DNA of 64,000 nt, from contig CM074131.1 in the NCBI GenBank assembly GCA_037178625.1, forward strand, positions 992,001 to 1,056,000, given 5' to 3'. Both the position numbers and the translations under genes were made by a program. The notes under the pieces are model-generated. The model did not search any database. It saw only the letters and a program-made list of their open reading frames with translations, and was not told the origin of the DNA. Below are positions 1-10,583 of the stretch, one piece after another. The DNA comes from Skeletonema tropicum. Its lineage: Eukaryota > Bacillariophyta > Thalassiosirophyceae > Thalassiosirales > Thalassiosiraceae. Every line of letters starts with the position of its first letter. Position 1 is the stretch's first letter.

Positions 1-51
1 CCCCAACCAAATTGTATTATTGTTTTATTTTTTAGCAGAGTGCGTGTGAGT

Positions 52-538
52 CTACCGCCGCATAGGTCCCCTTCCCCGACCACCCCCTCCTCGGCCACGC
101 CCTCTACCTCTACCAGCAGCTCCAACTGGCGCTGCCTTTTGGACATTCTATTTGATATTATCAACAGGTGTGCAAAATGGAGACGTATTAGTAAACAACG
201 TGCATGAAAATCAAAGAAAAATCTTGACACATCAGATGTGCAACATAGAAAAAAGATCACAAACATCCACTAACCTTTGGTGTATCCTCCACCAAAAGAG
301 CATCCAAATTTAAACCATCCGGTAACAACCACGCCCGAACCGTACTCCCCCTCACACTCAGTGTAGCATAACTAACTGGATTCTTTCCCCGAACTGTCAT
401 CTTGGCCTTTTTTAGATGGGCGTTCATCGTCGCATCGACTCCGACGACTGTGCCGGAAATCACTGTCCCATTTTTCAGTTCGATGGTGACTTGTTCGCGG
501 TTCAATTTTTGGAGGAATTTAACTAGCTTCATCGTCAA
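52..538 (-). CDS. SNRPD1: small nuclear ribonucleoprotein SmD1 (two exons)
   Basis: Core Sm protein of the spliceosomal U snRNP ring, which binds the snRNA Sm site and helps 5' splice-site recognition. Exon 1 is 538-275 and exon 2 is 147-52, separated by a 127-nt intron (donor GTTAGT, acceptor AATAG) that keeps frame. The protein is 119 aa, the same length as human SmD1. The Sm1 motif (VTIELKNGTVISGTVVGVDATMN) and Sm2 motif (VRGSTVRAWLLPD) are clear, and exon 2 supplies the Gly-Arg-rich tail ending GRGPMRR that is methylated in other eukaryotes. Without the intron the frame would end right after the Sm fold and lose the RG tail, which supports the splice model. The next minus-strand gene ends at 781, 242 bases away. 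Family assignment is certain; the exact acceptor is inferred by eye. Confidence 0.95.
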
Positions 539-780
539 TAAGTGAGTGGGGGAGTCTATTGATTAGCTGCTCGCCGCAATGCAGTGCTCGTTGTTTTTTG
601 TTTTTTCGTTTCCAAGTCATCAAGCGTGTCAAGTGTGATAATGCCTCATGCTTATTTGCTACGCACGTGGGCTACACGGTAGAGCAATTTATGGGGAAAG
701 TGTTAGTTGAATCTCATGCACAAATGGCTCAGGCAGAGAAATCGCACGAGGGTCGGCTTAATTTATCTCAAGGCAAGGGA

Positions 781-3372
781 CTAATTCACTTGATCAATGG
801 TTGTAATTTTGACGTCGAGCTTAACCCAAGCACGATCAACGGCTTCGGACTCATCACAAAAGCTCTGGTCAACATTACTTTCAACTGTACAATAAATCTC
901 TTCAGCATCGACAATTTTTCCAAAGGGAGCGGCTACATCGCCAAATGCAATTGCCTTGTCAAAATGGATCCGAGAGGTCCGACTCTGGTTGTTTGCTCTG
1001 ATCCTGCTGAAGGTGAAGATTTCTTGTGTGGTACCTTCCTTTGGAGTGCATAAATCACTTCCATCTTCCGCGTTGATTGAAACAAATACTTTAAAGTCTG
1101 TCTTAGTCAAACTCAGACCTAACTGTACCTGACTTTCAGATGTGCTATTGGTTCCTTTGAAGGAAATGGGTTGCTTTTTAGGGTAAGGAAGGCAAGTGTT
1201 CTTAGTCCCATCAAGATCCCACAAGCTCCAATCATTTCCTTCGCCACATATCGGGCAGAAGCCATTGCCATAATCTAACTGTAGCGTTATCGCACCCTCC
1301 ACGGGGCGGATTTGACAAAAAGGTCCACCGAATCCAAGCGGACAGTCACACCGGTTGACAGTTCCATGACGATCATTTTCTACTGTCTTGCAAATGCCAT
1401 AGTTTATCTTGCCGCTTTCACCAGTACAAATAGACGTTTTTCCTACGGAAGCTTTGGTACCATTGTAGCAGTCGGCACAGAAGAAAAAAAACTCCTTTTC
1501 ACTCATCCTAGCAATAGCAGAGGTCTTCCCAGTGTTAAGATCATCGTCCCATTCACCTTCCCAATCAGCAAGTATTGCACGGAAAGCAAGATTTGCAGGA
1601 GTGCTTGATTGTGTTGGCTCACTGACGTACATTATTCTGTACTTTTCCTTGTCCCAGAGGTAAGATGATAGATGGTCAGAGATGTCATCTGAGCCGCCAT
1701 AGTCGACCTGCATTACATTCCAGTAATTGCCATCAAAAAACATGTAGCGCGAAGATTCTTCGTGACTGTAAACTGGTACTCCTAACCACATGACTGGCTT
1801 GTCTTCATCGTCATAAAGCAAGTCAAACGACTTTTGGTCGTAACAGTCTTTTTCAGAAAAACAGCCTTCAAAGCCGGCATCCGTTACCATTTCAGTACAA
1901 GGGCCCACATGCTGAGAGATGCAGATAACAATACAAAGTGGGTTAGAAAGAAGCTCGTCTCTAGCTTTACATATAACTTGAAGATCACTGGCAGAATGTA
2001 ACTTACCTGACATCTGTCTCCAAAAAAGCCGTTGTTGCAATCACATGATTTTGTGGTTTCGTTACATTTTCCAAGCCAACTGCAAGATTCTCTGGGTAGG
2101 TTTGGGTCACAATCACTGCATCTGATATCAGCCTCCGCAGCTTCATCTGTCCAAAACCGAAATTCTTCAACTTCTTTGATATCATAAGCTGTGGTTCTTT
2201 CACTCATCTACAAGAACACGAAAAGAGCTTGAGACGTTAAATACAAATTCAAATTCAACATATAAATATGGTGCATCAAAACTTACAAGATCAAAATTGA
2301 GCTCCGAGATATTATAATACAAAGCCCATCGTCTATTCTTCTCACTGTATGCAATGGAAGCAATTTCATAAACCCCCTCTTTCTTCTCATATTTTGCCCG
2401 GTGGTTGTACGTCTCATTCGATCGAGCGTAAATGCCACTATAGTGCCGAGCCCAAGGGTAAGCGGACTCCCCAACTGAAACTGTCAAAGACTGGCACGCA
2501 TGAACCATAGTAGCTTGTTGCCACACAACAAATGATAATCCAGCCCAGAGGGCAACAGTCATCCCAACAAAAACTGTAGCGCGGATGATTCTCATTGTCT
2601 TGTACAAATCTCCGTGGTCTCTTTTGTAGACTTGAAAGTTCGCTACACTCTTAGCCGTATACTTTGCTCTCTGACCTAAAAGGCCATTATCCGCAAGGAG
2701 GAAACAAATGTCATCCAGGGACCCAACAAATGCTACCCCAGCAAAGTTCAGAAAGAGGTCAATTACTGTAGGACTTTGAACGATGAAAACAAAGCTAACA
2801 CCAATAACGAGTAAGCCCTCCACGAAACGCATGATGTTGGAGAATTCCCACTTCCACGAAATTGGAGGTAACTCTCCATCTACTTGGGAATATCCTGAGG
2901 GAATGATGCGCTTGCACATGAACACCATTCCCTGGATGAGATCATCGGCCGAAATGACTGCTACGAGACAAGCAATGTACTGCGACGCAGTAACAGTCCA
3001 AGGAACTGCTACGGGGATGTTCAAGGCATTGCTCAGTTGCATGATTTTGCCGTCTTGCAGCATATTGTACAAAATTAGGACAAGAATTGACACTTGCAAG
3101 AGGAACACTGAAATTGGGAGGATGTAGTCAGCACGGGTTTCTCCCACATACAGCATACTGAATGAGTCTTTGGGAATGTCCATCTCTTCGGCGTTTTTGT
3201 CATTTTCTATGTCCTTAAGATTATCATAGGTACTGGAGTAGTCCGTTGTCGAAGAAGAACTTCCAGGCTGCAAATCATCCTTGCTTTCGTCGGCGACAAG
3301 CTCATGTTCATTTTTCGCTTCCTCTTCATCTAAACCCACCGGGCCATGGTAATTGACCTCCTGTCCGATCAT
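781..3372 (-). CDS. multi-pass membrane protein with EGF-like modules (three exons)
   Basis: Exons 3372-2287, 2207-2007 and 1911-781, joined by introns of 79 and 95 nt with GTAAGT donors and TAG/CAG acceptors, both phase 0; product about 805 aa. Residues 1-80 are acidic and Ser-rich. About four hydrophobic segments follow (roughly residues 83-105, 120-140, 185-230 and 260-285). The rest is a long, probably extracellular or lumenal region. Exon 2 ends in a Cys-rich EGF-like motif (SCDCNNGFFGDRCQ) and exon 3 contains a second (NRCDCPLGFGGPFCQ). I do not recognise a named family. Similar EGF-bearing membrane proteins are common in centric diatoms, and a surface adhesion or sensing role is only a guess. 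The ATG is preceded by non-coding sequence and gives the longest frame. Confidence 0.8.
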
Positions 3373-3939
3373 AGGATAGGGTGATCGTGATAGTTACTTC
3401 ACGTTTGTTATGAGCTCTGGTCTACGATAGTGCTTGTTTGATGTTGAAAGAGTTGCAACAAGGAGCGAAACCATCGAACAGAAAGGTTGCGTGCGGCGAA
3501 AGGCACTCAGACTTGGGGCTGGGGCAGTTTTCAAGGCACAATGGGCATAAGTACCAAGTTCCCTTGTGCGATGTGTCCGATCAGACACACCTTCGAGCCC
3601 GGAATCGGGCACCTCTCATAAAGACCAAACCCTCTACTATCTACTAACTATTGAGGATTGAGGAGAGACCTTTGCTTTACATCGGCTCTCTGCAACTGAA
3701 TAAGTAATTATGAATCATCCCGATGTTACAGGAGATAACTGTAGGAAGCACCAAACTGAGTCAGTGACGGATTGGAAGGCCAATAGTTTGGCAGGTGTGA
3801 AGTGGAGGTCCAGTGTGAATGATGTTGCTCTACCTTGCTTTGCGTCTCGTTGTTCTTCTTGAAAAGCATTGCTTTTAGATAAGACAAAGAAATCATATTA
3901 CCACGATTTACTATTCTTTACATTGCATTCGTTAGCAGC
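3373..3939. other. intergenic, no gene seen
   Basis: Only short overlapping frames on both strands with no domain or coding character. The right half serves as the 3' region of the gene ending at 3940 and the left half as the presumed promoter of the gene starting at 3372. Confidence 0.5.
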
Positions 3940-4926
3940 TCATACATTCATCTGGATAGGATTATCTACCGATTGATATCCACCACCAGTGATACTTGAA
4001 AAATCTGGAATATTGCTCACCCAACTTCTCGCTGACGCTGACGACAATGGCCGTGCTACACCCGAACTGCTACTATCATCTTGCACATGTGGAAATGCTC
4101 TATATTCCGCATACGATGGGTACTCTCTGATGACATAGAGAGTGTAGACAAGCAATCCCAAGAGGATCCACATTGAAAGTGAGAATATTGTACTATAGAT
4201 GATTGCGAGTATGAATCCAATGATTGCATTGTGTTCCTCACTGTTGTTAGTGGATACTGGCAAAGAGTATATTGTTGTGTTGTCAATACCGGTCATTGTT
4301 TCGTTGATCGCCGCAGTTGAATTCATCTCATTTACAACATCATCCACCGCTGTTGGATCCACTGTGATGCTGTCAATGTGACCACTACTCGAAGAATGGT
4401 GTGAATTCAAATGATTCATCATCCCAATAGACATTGTCATCACCATAATCGCCACAACTCGTCCTCGTGCTACATCCAAATCAATTAATTGTACATTGCC
4501 CACGCGACATTTTTGAAACAAAACCAAAATCTTTTCCGCCAATATCGGCACCTGTGCCTCTGTAATCAACATGCTAATCGTCAAGATACCCACAACCGCT
4601 TCTAACACTAGTCGCACAGGAGACTTTAGCAGTAATGCGAGTCGTACAGGGTTCATCGCAAGCGGTAGAACGTGAAAGAGGAGTAAATAGGTGCACACGG
4701 CACAATTGAAAAATCGAAGCTTGGCTGACATTTCGGAGGTTGTGGTGCCTTCTCCTCGGGCACTGTTGGGTAGACCGACATTGTAGGTGGATTCTTCGCC
4801 ACCGTAGGATTCTTGGACTGGTGGTCGTCCTGTTGTTGATGATTGGTAGCCTGACATGGTGTTGGTGTTGTGATGTGATGCTTTCACGATAGGATGACTT
4901 CTCGGTTCGGCTTCGGTTTTTTTCAA
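3940..4926 (-). CDS. small multi-pass membrane protein, unknown family
   Basis: 328 aa, single exon. A hydrophilic N-terminus of about 70 residues precedes a hydrophobic block (about residues 74-130, two helices with NPVRLALLLKSPVRLVLEAV between them). A third segment (about 158-170) is followed by an N-glycosylation-rich loop containing several N-x-T/S sites, a long helix near residues 235-265 (AIIGFILAIIYSTIFSLSMW), and a tail containing YPSYAEYRAFP. The layout is compatible with a four-helix endomembrane protein of the COPI-associated type, but I see no decisive signature. An internal Met at about residue 24 (MSGYQSS) could be the true start, because the first 23 residues look poorly conserved. 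Confidence 0.7.
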   Translation of the reverse strand: MKKTEAEPRSHPIVKASHHNTNTMSGYQSSTTGRPPVQESYGGEESTYNVGLPNSARGEGTTTSEMSAKLRFFNCAVCTYLLLFHVLPLAMNPVRLALLLKSPVRLVLEAVVGILTISMLITEAQVPILAEKILVLFQKCRVGNVQLIDLDVARGRVVAIMVMTMSIGMMNHLNSHHSSSSGHIDSITVDPTAVDDVVNEMNSTAAINETMTGIDNTTIYSLPVSTNNSEEHNAIIGFILAIIYSTIFSLSMWILLGLLVYTLYVIREYPSYAEYRAFPHVQDDSSSSGVARPLSSASARSWVSNIPDFSSITGGGYQSVDNPIQMNV

Positions 4927-5093
4927 TGAAAATCAAGCGAGGCGACGATGCGTCGCTTTTTTTAAACAAAAGGAGCTACGCATATTGGAAATTAAATCTT
5001 TCAGCCCTGTTATGAAATCTTGATGCTCTACTACTGTTTTGACTGCTAAGTAGTTGATGGCAGCGCGCTGATATTAAGTACCATACGGCAATC

Positions 5094-5126
5094 TTACCGT
5101 CGGGCATCCTCGCGTGTTTATGATCT
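5094..5126 (+). repeat. left terminal inverted repeat of the 2.2-kb element
   Basis: 33 bp, perfect match to the reverse complement of 7253-7285. It ends ...GTGTTTATGATCT. Confidence 0.85.
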
Positions 5127-5794
5127 GTCGGGCGTCATTGTGGGTTCCCCCCTTTTTCGACTGTTTTTGTGGGTTTTCGTGGGCAATCGCTAGATGATCG
5201 CTAGAACGAAAAGGGTGCAGCCTGCCCCTACATGATGGACCGAGTCCGAACTTGCGCCGAGTAATGAGCAACCTCGTCCTTCCTATGATGTAATAGTGCC
5301 ATGTGTGTGCGCAAGTTGGGAAGCCTTTGTAAGCAAGCTATTGATTAATCAATTTCAAGTCATCTAGATTTACATGTGTGAAGTCAGACATGAGATGTGT
5401 TGTTCTTAAAATAATGGTGTTTTCATGTATTTACACCCTTTTCACTTTCCCATTTCGTTTTGCTTTTCCCTGCGGCTTTTCCCAAGCTTTGTTTGCAGGA
5501 CGAAATACTTACCGTCATTGTTATCAAGCCGTGTTGCCCCTGTCCTTGGGCGAAGATTGCTGTCATGTGTCTGTGTCGTCGTTCAATGATATTATATGTA
5601 CAACAGTAGCATAGATTTCGTCCAAGCAATGTTTACCATCGAGTTTATTGCATCCTTCCTCCTTGTTAGCTTCCAACAGTTGGTTGAAATAAATAACAGT
5701 CTTTTGTTCAACCCTTGCTGCCCAAACGTATATTGTCCCGCAGATTCAAGACACTTGTTTAGTGCATGCATCAAGTAGTTGATCTCATCCTCTA

Positions 5795-6972
5795 CTAGCC
5801 TTTACCAAAGCTGCTCGTACATTGTGAACAAGAAACACCGCCGCCGGCATCTCCATCTCCAGTAATCGCGGTCACTTTGAAACCGTACAGTCCAGAGAAC
5901 TCCTCAAGCGACTTCTTGACTGCGTCCAGTGCATAACCATTAGCGCCATAAGCACTTGTGTCCACACCAAGACAATGTAATTTAGTTGTCTTCTTTAGTC
6001 TTTTTCTCACCTCCCAACCAGCTCAAACTAAAATATTGACGAGCGTTCAAGCCCTGCTCGTTTGCCATAACCAGTGATTAGGTTAAAATGCTTTGCCCCC
6101 TCATCCATGATTTCTTACAAGACAATAATCATGCAATCAGCCGCAAGACTAGCTAAATTTCGATTATAAGTCCTCCTAGATGGGCATCCCTTGACAATAT
6201 TAGATACATCAATATCTTTAATGTCAAGCTCATGCAACAGCGCTTTCGTCCAGCCAACAATAATCATCTCAGTTGCTCGTCCGATGCACCGTATCGTGAG
6301 TTGATCACAGCCGCAATGTGGAGTGCACCCTAACCGAACGTTGATTCTTCTGCACCAAACAGTGCTTGAAGGTTGTGATTATTGTCATGTGAACAACTTT
6401 CCTTTCTCAATTGATGTTTTTTTTGCTACGGAAGTTGCTCCCTAGGGTAGAAGGAACTGGGTCACACCATAATTATGTCTCTCGGAAACCCTGCCTCGGC
6501 GTGTCTCGCTGCAATCGTACCCATCACCGCAGTCCATAAGAAGTAACCCATCCTGAATGTCATTATCCAACACACATGCCACCTACCCGCTCTTCCATCC
6601 AACATGTAATAAAGACGTCCATTTCGGTCAAAGGGTTGCCTACCCGCTCATCATTCGATTCGAACTGTCCGGCAGAAGTAATACATGGTGGTTTTGGAGG
6701 CCTGCGCCCTTCATAACGAAGTAGGTGTTTGTGTCGCTGTCCACATCCCCTCATAGGGGTGGTAGGGTGGTGGTGTCGTTTGATTTTTTGGAGGCATTAC
6801 ATAATTCTCCTGTTGTCAAATGAATCCCCTCATCATCCAGACCTGCTGCTACATTGCACATCACGGCGAGCTTGTCGATGGTAAATAATATGCTTAGGGC
6901 GTCATTATGATCCAGCATATGGACGATTGCTGCTCGGAGTGGTGCGTGGACTTTAGATAAACGCCATGGCAC
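5795..6972 (-). pseudogene. remnant coding region of the TIR element
   Basis: Reading the minus strand from 6972 down, protein-like pieces occur in shifting frames. One at 6972-6751 contains IVHMLDHNDALSILFTIDKL. One near 6540-6460 reads GYFLWTAVMGTIAARHAEAG before a stop. One at 6010-5795 contains LHCLGVDTSAYGANGYAL and GFKVTAITGDGDAGGG. Stops and frame changes separate them. The last piece, with Asp in a strand-like context followed by TGD, could come from an RNase H-fold transposase, but I cannot confirm the family. No intact reading frame longer than about 75 codons remains. Confidence 0.45.
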
Positions 6973-7252
6973 GATGTTGTGAGAGATGTATCAATTTAGA
7001 TGGCGATTTAATCACACAAAAACAAGGAAACCAGTCCGCAGCCAATAATACAAAATCTAAGGCTTCCCAACTTGCGCACGAGGCAGTTTCTGAACTAGTA
7101 GGGATAGTAGGGCATGGCGGAACACCATTTTTCGGAATTGCACCATGGTGTGGTGGTGGGGCACCTCAACGCACATGTGTGTCAAATAGTTAGCGATTAC
7201 CTAGCTATGAAAAAGGGGGCGGCGGGGGGCAAACAAAGGACGCAGGCCCGCT

Positions 7253-7285
7253 AGATCATAAACACGCGAGGATGCCCGACGGTAA
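7253..7285 (-). repeat. right terminal inverted repeat of the 2.2-kb element
   Basis: 33 bp, perfect inverted copy of 5094-5126. It lies about 100 bp upstream of the MYND-finger gene start. Confidence 0.85.
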
Positions 7286-7382
7286 ATCTACTTATTACTT
7301 ATATATTTAAATCATGGTGATGGGTGTTGAGCCTCGTTAAATCGAGAGTCGGGCTTGAGGGCATCAAGACCTACACTTCGAC

Positions 7383-8147
7383 ATGCCATCAAGGAAAAAA
7401 GCACAAGGCAAGGCGAGGAAGGCAGCCAAGGCTGAGGTAGCAGCGGAGGCCACTCGTAAAAAGGAGGTACTTGAGGCGCATCTACAGCGGCTGCTACCTA
7501 TTGAAAAGGATGAAAGTTGCTTACATGGGTATGATCAAGATTATGTTTGTGCTGAATTTGTAAAATACTTCATGGAAATCGTTGGTCAAATTCCAATGGA
7601 AGGAAATCCTCATGGTGTAGCCACTGAAGTGTCGAGAAAAAAGTATCCTCTAATGTGGCAAAATGAGCACAAGCTTGTTACGATTAAAATGTTTCTTTTG
7701 GCAATGGGTACAAATTGTGTTCTCAGCGGAGATATTGATCTTGCACGCCAATGTGCATCGTGTGCACATTTCTTCAAGATTTTCGTTGAGGACATCTTTC
7801 ATGAGGGCCGGGCAATGATGATGGGAGCGGATAAAAACACCGAATTATTCCTCAGTGATGAGCATACTCTTGTTCGATATCTCCAGAAACACATACCATG
7901 CTCTTGCTTGGATAACAAATATGAGGAAGTGAAAGGTGTGAAAAAGATGGGATTTTCTAGTTTTCCTCATTGTAAGATCCCTGATAGAATGGCAGAAAGG
8001 AGCACCATGCTATATTGCACTAGGTGTCGCCAGACGAACTATTGCTCTCGCGAGTGCCAGGAAAGTCACTGGAGTGCTGGGCACAAGGAGGATTGCGACG
8101 ATTTGAGGAAGCAAAGGAAAGCATACAAATCCAGTCGAAAATCGTGA
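7383..8147 (+). CDS. MYND-type zinc-finger protein
   Basis: 254 aa, single exon. A strongly basic N-terminus (MPSRKKAQGKARKAAKAE) is followed by a conserved-looking central region (residues about 50-170, with HGYDQDYVCAEFVKYFMEIV). A C-terminal MYND-like finger follows (about residues 212-240), with spacing C-x2-C-x4-YCS-x3-C-x3-H-x3-H-x3-C in YCTRCRQTNYCSRECQ and HKEDC. The first Cys pair of a canonical MYND finger is not obvious and may be supplied by PCSC about 40 residues upstream. MYND fingers bind proline-rich partners. Proteins with this same basic N-terminus form expanded families in centric diatoms, as I recall. The gene begins about 100 bp outside the TIR of a dead transposon. Confidence 0.8.
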   Translation: MPSRKKAQGKARKAAKAEVAAEATRKKEVLEAHLQRLLPIEKDESCLHGYDQDYVCAEFVKYFMEIVGQIPMEGNPHGVATEVSRKKYPLMWQNEHKLVTIKMFLLAMGTNCVLSGDIDLARQCASCAHFFKIFVEDIFHEGRAMMMGADKNTELFLSDEHTLVRYLQKHIPCSCLDNKYEEVKGVKKMGFSSFPHCKIPDRMAERSTMLYCTRCRQTNYCSRECQESHWSAGHKEDCDDLRKQRKAYKSSRKS

Positions 8148-8301
8148 CGTAGCAAGCATACAAATCAGTCACTTTAGAAATTCATCCATTCGGTTCAGAG
8201 TGACAGCAGCAAATGACGGTGATAAAACGAAGATTTGAGCTCTCTCCACTCAACTTTGATCTGATGTATCTTAATTCATAATTACAATTCATTCACGATT
8301 A

Positions 8302-9966
8302 CTACCTTCGACGACTCTCATTATAACGACGATCTTTCCCATCTCTCCTACGACGTATTCTATCCTCTGATGAATGTGACGATTCCGAACGCGATCTCTG
8401 ACGCTTAACATTCGTCTGTTTTCCCCCTCCTCGACGATCATCTCTGCCCCTCCCATCACGATGATGTCTGTGATGGCTGCTCCTCCTGTTGTTGTAATTT
8501 CTATCTCGACTGCGACTCCTACTTCGACTGCGGTGTCTTCTGCCACCACCATGACTGCGATACTTTCGATCATCACGTCTTGGAGGGGAGGGTGATGGTG
8601 AATGAGATGCCATGGACCTCGATCTGGACCTGGACTGAGAGCTGCTCGAATGGGAGGAGTAGGAATGTTCGGAACCACTCCTAGATCGGCTTCTGGATGA
8701 TCCCGAACTGTACGATGAGTGACTACTACGACTATGATCGTCATCGTCATGATCATCCATGTCACTATCATTCCTATTCTTTGGCTTCGACTCGGATGAT
8801 CTTCCAGATTTGCTTCTTCGATAGTCACCATCATCATCATCCCTTCGAGGGGAAGGTTTACGAGGCGGAGAAGGAGGCTTCTTGCGGTCAACATCACCAC
8901 CGCTGCCACTACTCCAATTCCCCCTCCTCCTTCCAAACTCATCCAATCCATCATCCTTGCTATTATTGCGATAATCGTCACGATAATAATCTCTTCGTCG
9001 ATTCATATCCCGATTGCGATCATCGTATCGGTCATCAAATCGATCAGCATCACCTCGTCGTCTTCTATCGTCACTGCGATCATTATCGTATCGTCTATTG
9101 TCTTGACGACGATAATCCCTATCTCGATCATATCTTCCTCCTCCTCCTCCCCTTCCTTCTTCACGTCGATTGCTATAATAATTATTTTGATACTCATTCT
9201 TCCTTGGTGGACTAGGTGATGGAGGCACCTGCGTTGGTTTCGTGGCGACAGCAGCTGCGGCGGGTGGTACTGCTTCATCTTCGTGGTTATTGTTCACTGC
9301 AGCTGCAGCAGCTGCTGCGGCAGGTGGAGGAGGAGGCAACCCAGCAACATCATTCTGTGAAGAAGAAGCCAAAGCAGCCCTTGCCGCCTCGGCACGTCGT
9401 GCAGCCTCCCTCAAGAAACTATTCATTTCAGGATTTGCACTCCCCATCATCCTTGCACCACCACCACCACCCCCACCATCAAAATATCCCCGTCTCTGCT
9501 GCTGCTGATATTGTAATTTCTGCTGCTGCTGCTCCCTCTGCATCCGAATCTCCTCCTTCTTCTTCTCAATCAACACCCGTGGTATACCCGTCGGACTTGC
9601 CTGTGCATCCAACATCATGGTCCACAACTCCTTGGCAAATTCCGCTGCCTCCTTTTCACCCAAAAATCCAGCTAAATCCAATTGTGCCTTGCGTGGATCG
9701 ACATCATCTACCTCGTTACCAATACCATCTTCACCAGAAGTCGGTACTTCGGGTAAAAATAAATGCACCGCCGTACTCCCCACAATCTCATCCTCAAATC
9801 CCAATAATTCTTCAATACGACGTTCAATCCAATTTTGAAATATCGCACGGTGGAGTTTGGATGTTTGAACCTTTTGGGAAAAGTTGGTGGGGAAGGTTGT
9901 TGAGCGGAGTTGCTTTTGGAGGGCGTGGGTGGAGGAGATTGAGGCGGTTCCCTTGATGGATGGCAT
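8302..9966 (-). CDS. PWI-domain SR-rich splicing factor (SRRM1-like)
   Basis: 554 aa, single exon. Residues about 25-140 form a PWI domain (KLHRAIFQNWIERRIEELLGFEDEIV then FLGEKEAAEFAKELW), which binds nucleic acid in the SRm160/SRRM1 family. The Met-Pro start and the region just before the domain match that family's short N-terminus. After a Gln-rich and Ala/Pro-rich linker (about 175-270), the remainder is Arg/Asp-rich and then RS-dipeptide-rich (SRSRSRS blocks), typical of nuclear-speckle splicing coactivators. The antisense frames that look open are low-complexity shadows. The simple-repeat composition of the RS and polyalanine segments makes length variation between strains likely. Confidence 0.88.
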   Translation of the reverse strand: MPSIKGTASISSTHALQKQLRSTTFPTNFSQKVQTSKLHRAIFQNWIERRIEELLGFEDEIVGSTAVHLFLPEVPTSGEDGIGNEVDDVDPRKAQLDLAGFLGEKEAAEFAKELWTMMLDAQASPTGIPRVLIEKKKEEIRMQREQQQQKLQYQQQQRRGYFDGGGGGGGARMMGSANPEMNSFLREAARRAEAARAALASSSQNDVAGLPPPPPAAAAAAAAVNNNHEDEAVPPAAAAVATKPTQVPPSPSPPRKNEYQNNYYSNRREEGRGGGGGRYDRDRDYRRQDNRRYDNDRSDDRRRRGDADRFDDRYDDRNRDMNRRRDYYRDDYRNNSKDDGLDEFGRRRGNWSSGSGGDVDRKKPPSPPRKPSPRRDDDDGDYRRSKSGRSSESKPKNRNDSDMDDHDDDDHSRSSHSSYSSGSSRSRSRSGSEHSYSSHSSSSQSRSRSRSMASHSPSPSPPRRDDRKYRSHGGGRRHRSRSRSRSRDRNYNNRRSSHHRHHRDGRGRDDRRGGGKQTNVKRQRSRSESSHSSEDRIRRRRDGKDRRYNESRRR

Positions 9967-10226
9967 GATGTTTGTTTGTGGTGTTTACTTATTGAATATA
10001 TAATTAATTGTGTGTGACCCCCTGGTTGCTTGATGATCAATCAGGATTGAAATTACTACTGTTGACAAAGGCCTGAACCAAGGGTAAATAAATCTGGACT
10101 ATTACTATCTCTACTCGATCGAGCAAAAAATTAACACCAACACCGTTGCGTTGACCTACTTTCGACTTACACTTTCAATCGGATAATGAATGGATGAATG
10201 ATGTGAACATGGAAAGTTTCACAAAG

Positions 10227-10342
10227 AAAAGTTGCAGATTCCACACAAGTTTCACACATGTTTCAAACCGTGAAACATGTGTGAAACATGTGTGAAACAT
10301 GTGTGAAACATGTGTGAAAATTGTGTGAAATCTGCAACTTTT
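10227..10342. repeat. palindrome enclosing an 11-bp tandem repeat
   Basis: Arms 10227-10265 and 10304-10342 are inverted copies with about two mismatches (AAAAGTTGCAGATT... against ...AATCTGCAACTTTT). Between and overlapping the right arm is a tandem array of about five copies of GTGAAACATGT (about 10270-10329). It could form a long hairpin. It may be a small palindromic MITE or a fold-back remnant, since a related AAGTTGCAG/GTGAAATTTCAC composition recurs in the element at 15888-16618. Confidence 0.75.
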
Positions 10343-10583
10343 GTGTCCAATTTCACTTCACTTCATATTACTTGTTTCTTATGAGAGGCGAGCGAAGGGA
10401 AGGGGGAAGGATGAAAGATAGGAGTAGGTGAATAATTATTTATATCAGACGAGTTTTGTGCAATCTCAATGCAATGTTTCGAAGTGTCTCCAATACATAC
10501 TCATCTAGAATAGAAGAGATTTTTCATGACACTAATCTATTACACCTTCTTCCATCCTTAGGCGTCATCCGTAGCTTTCGAAT

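Larger units (their letters stand above)
5094..7285. mobile_element. decayed DNA transposon with 33-bp perfect terminal inverted repeats
   Basis: The sequence at 5094-5126 (starts TTACCGTCGGGCATCCTCGC) is the exact reverse complement of 7253-7285. Similarity continues imperfectly inward through a GGGCGTC...CCCCTTTTT stretch on both ends. The flanks show a possible 3-bp duplication, ATC, immediately outside each end. The 2.19-kb interior has no intact gene but carries several disrupted protein-like stretches on the minus strand. TIRs plus a dead interior fit a cut-and-paste (class II) element. The superfamily cannot be fixed by eye, and the 3-bp duplication may be chance. Confidence 0.8.

Noticed and set aside
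559..1053. Open plus-strand frame of about 165 codons
   Set aside because: Antisense to exon 3 of the EGF-like membrane gene, with no domain.
8697..9956. Several open plus-strand frames, His/Tyr- and Pro-rich
   Set aside because: Antisense shadows of the low-complexity RS and Ala/Gln regions of the SRRM1-like gene.
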